A DNA stretch of 64,000 nt from Pseudomonas nicosulfuronedens. Its GTDB lineage: Bacteria; Pseudomonadota; Gammaproteobacteria; Pseudomonadales; Pseudomonadaceae. Below, in pieces: positions 1 to 12,335 of the stretch. How positions within the stretch are numbered: the first letter of the stretch is position 1; each line of letters begins with the position of its first letter. The DNA is taken from assembly GCF_005877905.1 (NCBI RefSeq), contig NZ_SWDV01000008.1, forward strand, positions 107,106 to 171,105, written 5' to 3'. Under the pieces are notes generated by a model, which made no database searches, had not been told where the DNA came from, and worked only from the letters and a program-made list of their open reading frames with translations. A program made the position numbers and the translations under genes.

Positions 1-752
1 TTGTTCAGCGGCTGGGCAGCCAGGGACTTCAGCTTGGTGAGCGCGTCGGGCAATTGCTTGGCGGCCGGATGGTCGGGGTTCTGCGCGACCCAGTTGTCGA
101 TGTTCGACTGCTGTTCTTTCAGGGTCGACGAGGATTTGGTGATGCGCGCCAGTTCCAGCCAGCCGTTCAGGTCACCTTCGTTGCTGCTGGCCTGCATCTG
201 ATCCAGGGGCAGGCTGGACACCAGTTTCCAGATTTCCTCATGGTTGGCCTTGCTGGCCTCAGCGTTGAGCAGCGGATCGATGAACACACGCTCACGGGCG
301 GCGCTCAGGGTCTGGCCGTCGGCGGCCAGGGCCAGGGATTTGACCATGCCGGCGCGGGCCTGAAGGTCCACTGGCATTTCGCCCAGGCGCTGGAAGCTGG
401 GGTTGTCGAAGGCCTTCAGTGCAGCCTTGGTCTTGTTGCGGGCCAGTTCGAGTTGGGCACGCAGCGTGCTGGCGAAGACCTGCTGGGCGGGCTTCAGGCT
501 GTCCATGGGGATCTGGTCGAGGATCTGCGTAGAGCGGCCGAGATCCTTCTGCTTGTAGGCCAGATCGGCGGCGGACAGGCGCAGGACGGTAGCTTCGTCC
601 GGCTTGGCAGTGGAGGCCTGCTGCAGCAGCTGTTCGATGCTGGCGTCCGGGGTGCGCGGCAGTTCGCCGAGATTGGACGACGGGGAGGATGCACAGGCGG
701 CGAGCATGCCGGCCAGGAACAGAGCAGATAGCGGACGCAGGCGAGCGATCAT
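1..752 (-). CDS. lpoA: LpoA, outer-membrane lipoprotein activator of PBP1a (partial, C-terminus outside window)
   Basis: The minus-strand frame begins MIARLRPLSALFLAGMLAAC, a lipoprotein signal with lipobox LAAC and lipidated Cys20, and stays open to the window edge (about 250 residues). It is followed by a helical, TPR-like region (LRLSAADLAYKQKDLGRS), as in the N-terminal domain of the LppC/LpoA family. LpoA sits in the outer membrane and reaches through the periplasm to stimulate the class A PBP. The periplasmic-binding-protein-like C-terminal domain is not in view. An in-frame ATG at 773 would add seven residues; 752 is preferred because the signal peptide starts there. It is divergent from rsmI, the usual arrangement in gammaproteobacteria. 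Confidence 0.9.
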   Translation of the reverse strand, partial: MIARLRPLSALFLAGMLAACASSPSSNLGELPRTPDASIEQLLQQASTAKPDEATVLRLSAADLAYKQKDLGRSTQILDQIPMDSLKPAQQVFASTLRAQLELARNKTKAALKAFDNPSFQRLGEMPVDLQARAGMVKSLALAADGQTLSAARERVFIDPLLNAEASKANHEEIWKLVSSLPLDQMQASSNEGDLNGWLELARITKSSSTLKEQQSNIDNWVAQNPDHPAAKQLPDALTKLKSLAAQPLN

Positions 753-879
753 ATCGGGCTTCTCGTGACGCATTCAAAGAGCTGCCGATTGTACCCAAGC
801 GGCGAGGGGGACGCGATGGCGGCTGCCGGAATCGGGATACAATGCGTCTTTTCCGACACTTCCGGTGAGGTTCTCCCGC

Positions 880-1728
880 GTGACCCTAGGCACTCTCTAT
901 GTGGTGGCCACTCCTATTGGCAACCTGGACGACATCAGCGCCCGGGCGCTGAAGGTGCTGGCCGACGTGGCCCTGATCGCGGCCGAAGACACCCGACACT
1001 CCGTGCGCCTGCTGCAGCACTTCGGCATCCAGACGCCACTGGCGGCCTGCCACGAACACAACGAGCGGGAGCAGGGCGGCCGCTTCCTCACCAAGCTGCA
1101 GGCTGGCGAGGACGTCGCGCTGATCTCCGATGCGGGGACGCCGCTGATTTCCGATCCGGGCTACCACCTGGTGCGCCAGGCGCGCGCGGCGGGCATCGCT
1201 GTCGTGCCGGTGCCGGGGGCTTGTGCGCTGATCGCCGCGCTTTCCGCTGCTGGCCTGCCGTCGGATCGTTTTGTCTTCGAAGGCTTCCTGCCGGCGAAGG
1301 TCGCCGGCCGCCGTGGGCGCCTGGAGGCGCTGGTGGATGAGCCGCGCACCCTGATCTTCTACGAAGCGCCGCATCGCGTGCTGGAGTGTATCGAGGACAT
1401 GGCGGCGATCTTTGGCGACGAACGGCCAGCGCTGCTGGCGCGCGAGCTGACCAAGACCTTCGAGACCCTGAAAGGGCTGCCGCTGGGCGAGTTGCGCGAA
1501 TTCGTGGCGTCCGACAGTAACCAGCAGCGCGGCGAGTGTGTGCTGCTGGTGGCCGGCAAGCCCGCACCGGAAGGCGATGAGGCGGTGGACGCACAGACGC
1601 TGCGGGTGCTCGATCTGCTGCTGGCGGAACTGCCTGTCAAGCGTGCCGCAGCGCTTGCCGCGGAGATCACCGGGGCGCGCAAGAACCAGCTTTATCAGAT
1701 CGCGCTGGAGAGACAGGGCAAGGCTTGA
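880..1728 (+). CDS. rsmI: RsmI, 16S rRNA (cytidine-1402-2'-O)-methyltransferase
   Basis: This SAM-dependent enzyme methylates the 2'-O of C1402 in the decoding centre of 16S rRNA, working with RsmH (encoded downstream) on the same nucleotide. The tetrapyrrole-methylase fold shows the expected motifs: [12 protein letters not shown] near the N-terminus, EDTRHS, and [16 protein letters not shown] small helical C-terminal domain follows ([19 protein letters not shown]). I chose GTG 880 (282 aa) because GGTGAGG at 864-870 is a good ribosome-binding site nine bases upstream. GTG 865 would add five residues but would start inside that site. Confidence 0.93.
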   Translation: MTLGTLYVVATPIGNLDDISARALKVLADVALIAAEDTRHSVRLLQHFGIQTPLAACHEHNEREQGGRFLTKLQAGEDVALISDAGTPLISDPGYHLVRQARAAGIAVVPVPGACALIAALSAAGLPSDRFVFEGFLPAKVAGRRGRLEALVDEPRTLIFYEAPHRVLECIEDMAAIFGDERPALLARELTKTFETLKGLPLGELREFVASDSNQQRGECVLLVAGKPAPEGDEAVDAQTLRVLDLLLAELPVKRAAALAAEITGARKNQLYQIALERQGKA

Positions 1729-1730
1729 GC

Positions 1731-1759
1731 TTGTCCTGAGCGACGTCAGCCGCTAACCT
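1731..1759 (+). promoter_or_regulatory. Probable sigma70 promoter of rnpB
   Basis: TTGTCC (1731-1736) and TAACCT (1754-1759) are separated by 17 bases, and the predicted start falls about 8 bases downstream, at the 5' end of the RNase P RNA. The -35 begins just after the rsmI stop, so rnpB has its own promoter. Confidence 0.5.
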
Positions 1760-1767
1760 TGCGGACT

Positions 1768-2122
1768 GAGAGTCGATTGGACAGTCGCTGTTCCGTGGTG
1801 TTCCACCACGGGGTGGAGGAAAGTCCGGGCTCCATAGGGCAGAGTGCCAGGTAACGCCTGGGAGGCGCGAGCCTACGGAAAGTGCCACAGAAAATAACCG
1901 CCTAAGCGCGCAAGCGCCGGTAAGGGTGAAAAGGTGCGGTAAGAGCGCACCGCACGGCTGGCAACAGTTCGTGGCTAGGTAAACCCCACTCGGAGCAAGA
2001 TCAAATAGGAACCCATTGGCGCGGCCCGCGTTGGGTTCGGGTAGATCGCTTGAGGCATGCAGTGATGTATGTCCCAGAGGAATGGCTGTCCTCGACAGAA
2101 CCCGGCTTACAGATCGACTCTC
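1768..2122 (+). ncRNA. rnpB: RNase P RNA, bacterial type A
   Basis: This is the catalytic RNA of RNase P, which trims tRNA 5' leaders. The 5' end GAGAGTCGAT (1768-1777) pairs perfectly with ATCGACTCTC (2113-2122), forming helix P1. The conserved core GAGGAAAGTCCGGGCTCC lies near the 5' end, the GGGTGAAAAGGTGCGGTAAGAG region follows at about 1923-1947, and the 3' conserved segment AGACAGAACCCGGCTTA-like sequence lies at about 2093-2109. The length of about 355 nt fits the type A class. The protein partner RnpA is not in this window. Confidence 0.95.
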
Positions 2123-2207
2123 AGCACTTTTTCTCCACTTCTTCCCACATGACCATTTGTCGCTGACCGGAAGAAGTTACAAACTTAAGAAATCACTTTA
2201 AGTATGA

Positions 2208-2240
2208 AAGCCCAGTGTTTTGAAAACACTGGGCTTTTCT
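2208..2240 (+). terminator. Rho-independent terminator after rnpB
   Basis: AAGCCCAGTGTTTT is followed almost without a loop by GAAAACACTGGGCTTTT and then a pyrimidine tract TCTCTTTT. The perfect stem of about 12 bp is placed to end the RNase P transcript and isolate the mraZ promoter downstream. Confidence 0.8.
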
Positions 2241-2328
2241 CTTTTCTAGCGCGTCAAATTCCCTCTCCGAACCTCGCAAAAGCACGCTAAATCTCGGTCC
2301 TGTAAGGATTTTTCCCCTCTGGCTCGCC

Positions 2329-2358
2329 TTGACGGTGGGGAGCGTGGATTTCTATAGT
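2329..2358 (+). promoter_or_regulatory. Promoter of the dcw cluster (Pmra)
   Basis: TTGACG (2329-2334) and TATAGT (2353-2358) are separated by 18 bases, a strong sigma70-like match about 75 bases before mraZ. It is the only clear promoter seen before the tightly packed cluster, so it probably drives much of it, as Pmra does in E. coli. The MraZ boxes overlap its -10 and start region. Confidence 0.6.
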
Positions 2359-2390
2359 GTGCGGAAGTGGTACGAAGTGGGTAAAAGTGG
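2357..2390 (+). promoter_or_regulatory. MraZ operator: GTGG/GTGT repeats every 10 bp
   Basis: GTGT (2357-2360) is followed by GTGG at 2367-2370, 2377-2380 and 2387-2390, an exact 10-bp period on one face of the helix. Known MraZ operators are TGGG-type direct repeats with 10-bp spacing between the mra promoter and mraZ. The position here, overlapping the -10 and transcription start, supports negative autoregulation of the cluster. The first unit is degenerate. Confidence 0.7.
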
Positions 2391-2432
2391 GATCAACAGG
2401 CATGGATAGCCAACCACAGGGGAAGCGCTGAC

Positions 2433-2884
2433 GTGTTTCGCGGAGCTAACGCCATCAGTCTCGACGCCAAAGGGCGCCTCGCGATGCCGAGTCGGTATCG
2501 TGACGAGCTCGTTTCGCGTTGCAATGGCCAGCTCATCGTCACCATCGATGCCGTCGACACCTGCCTCACCGTCTACCCCCTCCCGGAATGGGAACTCATC
2601 GAAGCCAAGCTGCGCGAACTGCCCTCGCTGCGCGAAGAAACGCGGCGCCTGCAACGTTTGCTGATTGGTAATGCCGTTGACCTGGAGCTGGATGGCGCCG
2701 GGCGTTTTCTCATTCCGCCGCGCCTGCGTGAGTACGCCGGCCTGGACAAGAAAGCGATGCTGGTCGGCCAGCTGAACAAGTTCCAGTTGTGGGACGAAGA
2801 CAAATGGAATGCGGTTGCCGAGGCCGATCTCGCAGCCATCAAAGAACCCGGCGGTCTGCCGGATGAATTGCGCGACCTTATTCT

Positions 2885-2888
<4 letters not shown>
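2433..2888 (+). CDS. mraZ: MraZ, transcriptional regulator of the dcw cluster
   Basis: This 151-residue DNA-binding protein has two SpoVT/AbrB-like half-domains, [16 protein letters not shown] at about residues 11-26 and the matching [17 protein letters not shown] about 75 residues later. That is the normal length for the family. MraZ forms ring-like oligomers whose subunits bind successive operator repeats; four such repeats lie 43-76 bases upstream. The start is GTG, giving [11 protein letters not shown], which matches family N-termini. Its stop overlaps the GTG of rsmH, indicating translational coupling. Confidence 0.96.
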
Positions 2889-5872
<2,984 letters not shown>

Positions 5873-5873
<1 letters not shown>

Positions 5874-7336
5874 TGCCGATGAGCCTGAACCAGCTGCTGC
5901 CACAAGCCGAAAGCGGCGAACTGATCCGCGAACTGACCCTGGACAGCCGCACCGTCAAACCGGGCGACCTGTTCCTGGCCGTGCCGGGTGGTCGCCAGGA
6001 TGGCCGCGGGCACATTGCCGCCGCGCTCAGCCTGGGCGCTGCGGCAGTCGCCTATGAGGCCGAGGGCGCAGTCGATCTGCCGCCCAGCGATGTGCCGATG
6101 ATCGCCATCAAGGGCCTCGCCAAGCAGCTGTCCGCCATTGCCGGGCGCTTCTATGGCGAGCCGAGTCGTGGCGTCGAACTGGTGGGCGTGACTGGCACCA
6201 ACGGCAAGACCAGCGTCAGCCAGCTGGTGGCCCAGGCGTTGGACCTGCTCGGCGAGCGCTGCGGCATCGTCGGCACCCTCGGCACCGGTTTCTATGGCGC
6301 GCTGGAAAGCGGCCGCCACACCACGCCTGATCCGCTCGCCGTGCAGGCGACCCTGGCACGCCTGAAGCAGGCTGGCGCCAAGGCCGTGGCCATGGAAGTG
6401 TCCTCCCACGGCCTGGAGCAGGGCCGTGTCGCGGCGCTGGGTTTCGATGTGGCAGTGTTCACCAATCTGTCCCGCGACCACCTGGACTACCACGGCTCGA
6501 TGGAAGCCTACGGTGCCGCCAAGGCCAAGCTGTTCGCCTGGCAAGGCCTGCGTTGCCGGGTGATCAACCTGGACGACGATTTTGGCCGCCAGCTGGCCGC
6601 CGAGTCCCACGAGTCCCGCCTGATGGGTTACAGCCTGAGCGACCCGTCGGCCTACATCTACTGCCGCGAAGCCACCTTCAGCGATGCCGGCGTGCAAGCG
6701 CAGATCGTCGCCCCCCAGGGCGAAGGCCTGCTGCGCAGCTCGCTGCTGGGCAAGTTCAACCTGAGCAACCTGCTGGCCGTGGTCGGTGCGCTGCTGGGCC
6801 TGGACTACCCGCTGGGCGACGTGCTCAAGGTGCTGCCGCAGCTGGAAGGTCCGATTGGGCGCATGCAGCGCCTGGGCGGCGGCGAAAAACCGTTGGTAGT
6901 CGTGGACTACGCCCACACTCCGGACGCGCTGGAAAAAGTCCTGCTGGCCCTGCGCCCGCACGTTCATGGTCGACTGCTGTGCCTGTTCGGCTGCGGCGGC
7001 GACCGTGACAGTGGCAAGCGCCCGATCATGGCGCAGATCGCCGAGCAGCATGCTGACCGCGTGCTGGTCACCGACGACAACCCGCGCACCGAGAAGAGCG
7101 ACGCGATCATCGCGGACATTCGTGCCGGCTTCGCCAAGCCCGAAGTGGTCGAATTCGTGCCGGGTCGGGGCGAGGCCATCGCCCGCCTGATCGCTGCTGC
7201 CGGCGTTGATGATGTCGTGCTGCTGGCTGGCAAGGGGCATGAGGATTACCAGGAGATCGACGGTGTTCGCCACCCGTTCTCCGATCTGGATCAAGCCGCC
7301 AAGGCGCTGGCTGCCTGGGAGGTGAAGCGTGCTTAA
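5873..7336 (+). CDS. murE: MurE, UDP-MurNAc-L-Ala-D-Glu:meso-diaminopimelate ligase
   Basis: This cytoplasmic ATP-dependent ligase adds the third stem-peptide residue. In 487 residues it shows the Mur N-terminal domain (SRTVKPGDLFLAVPG), the ATP loop VTGTNGKTS (about 104-112) and the C-terminal specificity motif DNPRTE, diagnostic of a meso-diaminopimelate rather than L-lysine enzyme. The HTTPDP and SRDHLDYHG motifs are present. The start codon shares a base with the ftsI stop; GGAGGG lies upstream. It overlaps murF by eight bases. Confidence 0.97.
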
Positions 7337-8693
7337 GCCCCTTTCGCTCAACGAAGTCGCGGGTACGCTGCAGGGCCGTGTGGTCGGTGCCGATACCAGC
7401 TTCGACGCCGTGAGCACCGATAGCCGCGCCATCGTGCCCGGCCAGCTGTTCATTGCCCTGACCGGGCCGCGCTTCGATGGTCATGATTACCTGGCCGACG
7501 TCGCTGCCAAGGGTGCAGTTGCCGCCCTGGTCGAGCGCGAAGTCGCGGGTGCGCCGCTGCCGCAATTGGTCGTGGCAGATACTCGTATCGCATTGGGCCA
7601 GCTCGGCGCGCTGAATCGAGCAGCCTTCACCGGCCGCGTCGCCGCCGTGACCGGTTCCAGTGGCAAGACCACTGTGAAGGAAATGCTAGCCAGCATCCTG
7701 CGCACCCAGGGCGAAGTCCTGGCGACCCGTGGCAATCTGAACAACGACCTCGGTGCGCCGCTGACCCTGTTGCAGTTGGCTCCTGAACACAAGAGTGCAG
7801 TCATCGAGTTGGGCGCCAACCGTGTCGGCGAGATCGCCTACACCGTCGCGCTGACCCGTCCGCAGGTCGCCATCATCACCAACGCCGGTACTGCCCACGT
7901 GGGTGAGTTCGGCGGCCAGGACAAGATCGTCCTGGCCAAGGGCGAGATTCTCGAAGGGCTGGCCGCTGACGGCGTGGCCATCCTCAACCGTGACGACAAG
8001 GCCTTCGACACCTGGCAGGCCCGCGCCGCCGGTCGCCGTATCTCCAGTTTCGGCCTGCACGACGCCCGTGCCGACTTCCGCGCCATCGATGTACAGCGTG
8101 ATGCCCGCGGTTGCCCTGGGTTCACCCTGCAGGGCCCGGCTGGCGAGGCTGCCGTTCAGCTGAATCTGCTCGGTGAGCACAACGTCACGAACGCGATGGC
8201 CGCCGCCGCCGCCGCCCATGCCCTTGGCGTGCCACTGGTCGGGATCGTTTCCGGCCTGCAGAACCTGCAGCCGGTCAAGGGTCGCGCCGTAGCCCAGTTG
8301 GCGACGAATGGCATGCGTGTGATCGATGACAGCTACAACGCCAACCCGGCTTCAATCTGCGCGGCGATTGATATACTCGCCGGCTTTTCCGGCCGGACCG
8401 TCCTGGTCCTCGGGGACATGGGCGAGCTGGGTGCCTGGGCGGAATCTTCCCACCGCGAAGTGGGAACCTACGCCATTGGCAAAGTCACCGCGCTCTATGC
8501 CGTCGGACCGTTGATGAGCCACGCCGTGCAGGCGTTCGGTTCCGCGGGCCGGCACTTCGCCGATCAGGCCAGCCTGATCCAGGCCCTGGCCGAAGAAGCT
8601 TCGACAACCACCATTCTGATCAAGGGTTCCCGCAGCGCGGCGATGGACAAGGTCGTCGCGGCGCTCTGTGGTTCCTCCGAGGAGAGTCACTAA
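7329..8693 (+). CDS. murF: MurF, UDP-MurNAc-tripeptide:D-alanyl-D-alanine ligase
   Basis: MurF attaches the D-Ala-D-Ala dipeptide made by Ddl (encoded downstream), completing UDP-MurNAc-pentapeptide. The 454-residue protein has the substrate domain (STDSRAIVPGQLF), the P-loop VTGSSGKTTVKEM (about 103-115), ITNAGTAHVGEFG and the C-terminal DDSYNANPAS motif. The start is GTG inside the end of murE, with GGGAGGTGA as ribosome-binding site. mraY follows with no intergenic base. Confidence 0.97.
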   Translation: MLKPLSLNEVAGTLQGRVVGADTSFDAVSTDSRAIVPGQLFIALTGPRFDGHDYLADVAAKGAVAALVEREVAGAPLPQLVVADTRIALGQLGALNRAAFTGRVAAVTGSSGKTTVKEMLASILRTQGEVLATRGNLNNDLGAPLTLLQLAPEHKSAVIELGANRVGEIAYTVALTRPQVAIITNAGTAHVGEFGGQDKIVLAKGEILEGLAADGVAILNRDDKAFDTWQARAAGRRISSFGLHDARADFRAIDVQRDARGCPGFTLQGPAGEAAVQLNLLGEHNVTNAMAAAAAAHALGVPLVGIVSGLQNLQPVKGRAVAQLATNGMRVIDDSYNANPASICAAIDILAGFSGRTVLVLGDMGELGAWAESSHREVGTYAIGKVTALYAVGPLMSHAVQAFGSAGRHFADQASLIQALAEEASTTTILIKGSRSAAMDKVVAALCGSSEESH

Positions 8694-9776
8694 ATGCTGC
8701 TGCTGCTCGCCGAGTACCTGCAACAGTTCTACAAGGGCTTCGGCGTCTTCCAGTACCTGACCCTGCGCGGCATCCTGAGTGTGCTGACCGCACTCGCCCT
8801 GTCGCTGTGGCTGGGCCCGTGGATGATCCGCACCCTGCAGATCCGCCAGATCGGCCAGTCCGTGCGCAATGACGGTCCGCAATCGCACCTGTCCAAGAAA
8901 GGCACGCCGACCATGGGTGGCGCGCTGATCCTCACCGCCATCGCCATCAGCACACTGCTGTGGTCCGACTGGTCGAACCGCTACGTCTGGGTCGTGCTGG
9001 CCGTGACCCTGCTGTTCGGCGCCATCGGCTGGGTGGATGACTACCGCAAGGTGATCGAGAAGAACTCCCGTGGCCTGCCGAGCCGCTGGAAGTATTTCTG
9101 GCAGTCGGTATTCGGCCTGGGCGCCGCGATCTTCCTCTATATGACTGCCGAGACGCCGGTCGAGACCACCCTGATCGTGCCGATGCTGAAGAACGTCGAG
9201 ATCCCGCTGGGCATCTTCTTCGTGGTGCTGACCTACTTCGTGATCGTCGGCTCCAGCAACGCGGTGAACCTGACCGACGGCCTCGACGGCCTCGCCATCA
9301 TGCCCACCGTGATGGTCGGCGGCGCGCTGGGGATCTTCTGCTACCTGTCGGGCAACATCAAATTCGCCGAATACCTGTTCATCCCGAGCGTTCCGGGTGC
9401 GGGCGAGCTGATCATCTTCTGCGGCGCCATCGTCGGCGCAGGGCTGGGCTTCCTCTGGTTCAACACCTATCCGGCGCAGGTCTTCATGGGTGACGTCGGC
9501 GCGCTGGCGCTCGGCGCCGCGCTGGGCACCATCGCGGTGATCGTCCGCCAGGAAATCGTGCTGTTCATCATGGGCGGCGTGTTCGTGATGGAAACCCTGT
9601 CGGTGGTGATCCAGGTCGCCTCCTTCAAACTGACCGGCAAGCGGGTGTTCCGCATGGCGCCGATCCACCACCACTTCGAACTCAAAGGCTGGCCGGAGCC
9701 GCGCGTGATCGTGCGCTTCTGGATCATCACGGTGATTCTCGTGCTGATCGGCCTGGCCACGTTGAAACTGCGTTGA
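8694..9776 (+). CDS. mraY: MraY, phospho-MurNAc-pentapeptide translocase
   Basis: This integral membrane enzyme of 360 residues and about ten membrane helices transfers phospho-MurNAc-pentapeptide to undecaprenyl phosphate, giving lipid I. Signature segments are GTPTMGG, the catalytic Asp pair in [19 protein letters not shown], and the cytoplasmic [12 protein letters not shown] with its triple histidine. The length equals that of E. coli MraY. The ATG follows the murF stop directly, so translation is probably coupled. Confidence 0.97.
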   Translation: MLLLLAEYLQQFYKGFGVFQYLTLRGILSVLTALALSLWLGPWMIRTLQIRQIGQSVRNDGPQSHLSKKGTPTMGGALILTAIAISTLLWSDWSNRYVWVVLAVTLLFGAIGWVDDYRKVIEKNSRGLPSRWKYFWQSVFGLGAAIFLYMTAETPVETTLIVPMLKNVEIPLGIFFVVLTYFVIVGSSNAVNLTDGLDGLAIMPTVMVGGALGIFCYLSGNIKFAEYLFIPSVPGAGELIIFCGAIVGAGLGFLWFNTYPAQVFMGDVGALALGAALGTIAVIVRQEIVLFIMGGVFVMETLSVVIQVASFKLTGKRVFRMAPIHHHFELKGWPEPRVIVRFWIITVILVLIGLATLKLR

Positions 9777-9789
9777 GGACTGATCGAGC

Positions 9790-11136
9790 ATGAGCCTGAT
9801 CGCTTCCGACCAATTCCGCATCGTTGTCGGCCTCGGCAAGAGCGGCATGTCCCTGGTGCGCTACCTGGCGCGCCAGGGCGTGCCGTTTGCCGTGGCGGAT
9901 ACGCGCGCGAATCCGCCGGAGCTGGCGACCCTGCGCGAGCTGTACCCGCAGGTCGAGGTGCGCTGCGGTGACCTCGACGCCGATTTCCTCTGCCGCGCCC
10001 AGGAACTCTACGTGAGCCCCGGCCTGTCGCTGCGTGTCCCGGCGCTGATCGAAGCCGCTGCCCGTGGCGTACGCCTGTCCGGCGATGTCGACCTGTTCGC
10101 GCGTCACGCGAAGGCGCCGATCGTCGCCATCACCGGTTCCAACGCCAAGAGCACCGTCACCACCCTGGTGGGCGACATGGCCAAGGCAGCCGGCAAGCGC
10201 GTCGCCGTTGGCGGCAACCTCGGCACCCCGGCGCTGGACCTGCTGGCCGATGACGTCGAGCTGTATGTGGTGGAGCTGTCCAGCTTTCAGCTGGAGACCT
10301 GCGAGCGTCTGAACGCCGAGGTCGCCACCTGCCTCAACGTCAGCGAAGACCACATGGACCGCTATGACGGCATGGCCGATTACCACCTCGCCAAGCACCG
10401 CATCTTCCGCGGCGCCAAACAGGTCGTGGTGAATCGTGCCGACGCGTTGAGCCGCCCGCTGATCGCTGACAACGTGCCGTGCTGGACCTTCGGTATCAAC
10501 AAGCCGGACTTCAAGGCCTTCGGCCTGATCGAAGAGGACGGAGAGAAGTGGCTGGCCTTCCAGTTCGACAAGCTGATGCCGGCGCGCGAGCTGAAGATCC
10601 GTGGTGCGCACAACCAGTCCAACGCCCTGGCCGCGCTGGCGCTGGGGCATGCCGTTGGCCTGCCGTTCGAGCCGATGCTGCAGACCCTGCGTGAGTTCGC
10701 CGGTCTCGCTCACCGCTGCCAGTGGGTTCGCGAGCGCAATGGCGTGAACTACTACGACGACTCCAAGGCCACCAACGTCGGTGCTGCCCTGGCTGCCATC
10801 GAAGGCCTGGGAGCGGACATCGACGGCAAGCTGGTGCTGATCGCCGGTGGCGACGGCAAGGGTGCCGACTTCCACGACCTGCGTGAGCCGGTCGCGCAAC
10901 ATTGCCGCGCCGTGGTGCTGCTGGGCCGCGACGCCGAGCTGGTGGGCGCTGCCATTGGCAACGTCGTGCCCAAGGTTCGCGTGAATACCCTCGAAGAAGC
11001 TGTCGAGCATGCCAGCGATCTGGCCCTGCCGGGCGACGCGGTACTGCTGTCGCCGGCCTGCGCGAGCCTGGACATGTTCAAGAATTACGAAGAACGCGGA
11101 CGCCTGTTCGCCAAGGCCGTGGAGGAGCTCGCCTGA
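9790..11136 (+). CDS. murD: MurD, UDP-MurNAc-L-alanine:D-glutamate ligase
   Basis: This cytoplasmic ATP-dependent ligase of 448 residues adds D-glutamate, the second stem-peptide residue. It has the N-terminal nucleotide-fold domain (GLGKSGMSLVRYL), a P-loop ITGSNAKSTVTTL (about 113-125) with Ala where E. coli has Gly, SSFQLET, NVSEDHMDRY and the C-terminal DDSKATN. The Lys/Ser residues that contact phosphate are kept. GAGGA lies upstream of the ATG. The stop overlaps the ftsW start by one base. Confidence 0.96.
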   Translation: MSLIASDQFRIVVGLGKSGMSLVRYLARQGVPFAVADTRANPPELATLRELYPQVEVRCGDLDADFLCRAQELYVSPGLSLRVPALIEAAARGVRLSGDVDLFARHAKAPIVAITGSNAKSTVTTLVGDMAKAAGKRVAVGGNLGTPALDLLADDVELYVVELSSFQLETCERLNAEVATCLNVSEDHMDRYDGMADYHLAKHRIFRGAKQVVVNRADALSRPLIADNVPCWTFGINKPDFKAFGLIEEDGEKWLAFQFDKLMPARELKIRGAHNQSNALAALALGHAVGLPFEPMLQTLREFAGLAHRCQWVRERNGVNYYDDSKATNVGAALAAIEGLGADIDGKLVLIAGGDGKGADFHDLREPVAQHCRAVVLLGRDAELVGAAIGNVVPKVRVNTLEEAVEHASDLALPGDAVLLSPACASLDMFKNYEERGRLFAKAVEELA

Positions 11137-12335
11137 TGTTCTCCTTCCTGCGCCCGTACCCGTCCCCGCTGATCAGCCGCAACGGCATCGACATCGACTT
11201 CCCGCTGCTTGCGGGTTGTCTGGCGCTGCTCGGCCTCGGCCTGGTGATGGTCACTTCGGCATCCTCCGAAGTCGCCGCGGCGCAGTCCGGCAACCCGCTG
11301 TACTTCTCGGTCCGCCACCTGATCTATCTCGCCATCGGCTTCGTCGCCTGCGGCGTGACCATGATGGTGCCGATGGAAACCTGGCAGCGCTGGGGCTGGA
11401 AGCTGCTGGCCGTGGCCTTTGTGCTGCTGGTGATGGTGATCACCCCCGGCATCGGTCGCGAAGTGAACGGTTCCATGCGCTGGATCGGCTTCGGCCTGTT
11501 CAACATCCAGCCCTCGGAGATCGCCAAGGTCTTCGTGGTGATCTTCATGGCTGGCTACCTGGTTCGCCGCCAGGAGGAGGTACGCGAGAGCTGGCTGGGC
11601 TTTTTCAAGCCGTTCGTGGTGCTGCTGCCGATGGCCGGCCTGCTGTTGCGCGAGCCTGACTTCGGCGCCACCGTGGTGATGATGGGCGCGGCCGCCGCGA
11701 TGCTGTTCCTCGGCGGCGTGGGCCTGTTCCGCTTCGGCCTGATGGTCGCGCTGGCGGTCGGCGCCGTGGTGCTGCTGATCCAGACCCAGCCTTACCGGAT
11801 GGCGCGTCTGACCAACTTCACCGATCCCTGGGCCGACCAGTTCGGCGCGGGCTACCAGCTCAGCCAGGCGCTGATCGCCTTCGGCCGCGGCGGCTGGACC
11901 GGCATGGGCCTGGGCAACAGCATCCAGAAGCAGTTCTACCTGCCCGAGGCGCACACCGACTTCGTGTTCGCGGTCCTCGCCGAAGAGCTGGGCATCGTAG
12001 GCGCGATGGCCACCGTGGCCCTGTTCGTCTTCGTCAGCCTGCGCGCGCTGTACATCGGTATCTGGGCCGAGCAGTCGAAACAGTACTTCTCCGCCTACGT
12101 CGCCTACGGACTGGCTTTCCTGTGGATCGGCCAGTTCCTGATCAACGTGGGAGTGAACGTCGGCCTGCTGCCGACCAAGGGCCTGACCTTGCCGTTCCTC
12201 AGCTACGGCGGCAGTTCCCTGGTGATCTGCTGTGCCCAGCTGGGGATGCTGCTGCGCATCGAATGGGAGCGCCGCACCGTGATGGGCAGCGAGGAATATG
12301 AATTCAGCGAAGAGGACTTTGCCGATGAAAGGTAA
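11136..12335 (+). CDS. ftsW: FtsW, septal peptidoglycan polymerase (SEDS family)
   Basis: FtsW polymerises lipid II into septal glycan strands with FtsI. The protein has 399 residues and about ten membrane helices, with family signatures GIGREVNGSMRWI, QPSEIAKVF, the LPEAHTDFVFAVLAEELG loop and LPFLSYGGSSL near the C-terminus. I chose ATG 11136, which overlaps the murD stop and gives MFSFLRPYPSPLI. The frame is open further upstream, but that part is antisense-like low-complexity sequence inside murD. It overlaps murG by 11 bases. Confidence 0.95.
   Translation: MFSFLRPYPSPLISRNGIDIDFPLLAGCLALLGLGLVMVTSASSEVAAAQSGNPLYFSVRHLIYLAIGFVACGVTMMVPMETWQRWGWKLLAVAFVLLVMVITPGIGREVNGSMRWIGFGLFNIQPSEIAKVFVVIFMAGYLVRRQEEVRESWLGFFKPFVVLLPMAGLLLREPDFGATVVMMGAAAAMLFLGGVGLFRFGLMVALAVGAVVLLIQTQPYRMARLTNFTDPWADQFGAGYQLSQALIAFGRGGWTGMGLGNSIQKQFYLPEAHTDFVFAVLAEELGIVGAMATVALFVFVSLRALYIGIWAEQSKQYFSAYVAYGLAFLWIGQFLINVGVNVGLLPTKGLTLPFLSYGGSSLVICCAQLGMLLRIEWERRTVMGSEEYEFSEEDFADER

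Noticed and set aside
10120..10160. MurD P-loop GSNAKST as a defect
   Set aside because: The Lys and Ser that bind phosphate remain, and the same variant occurs in other pseudomonads as I recall, so it is ordinary.
10902..11135. A longer ftsW with 78 extra N-terminal codons
   Set aside because: That stretch lies in the end of murD and is Arg/Gly-rich; the normal FtsW N-terminus begins at 11136.
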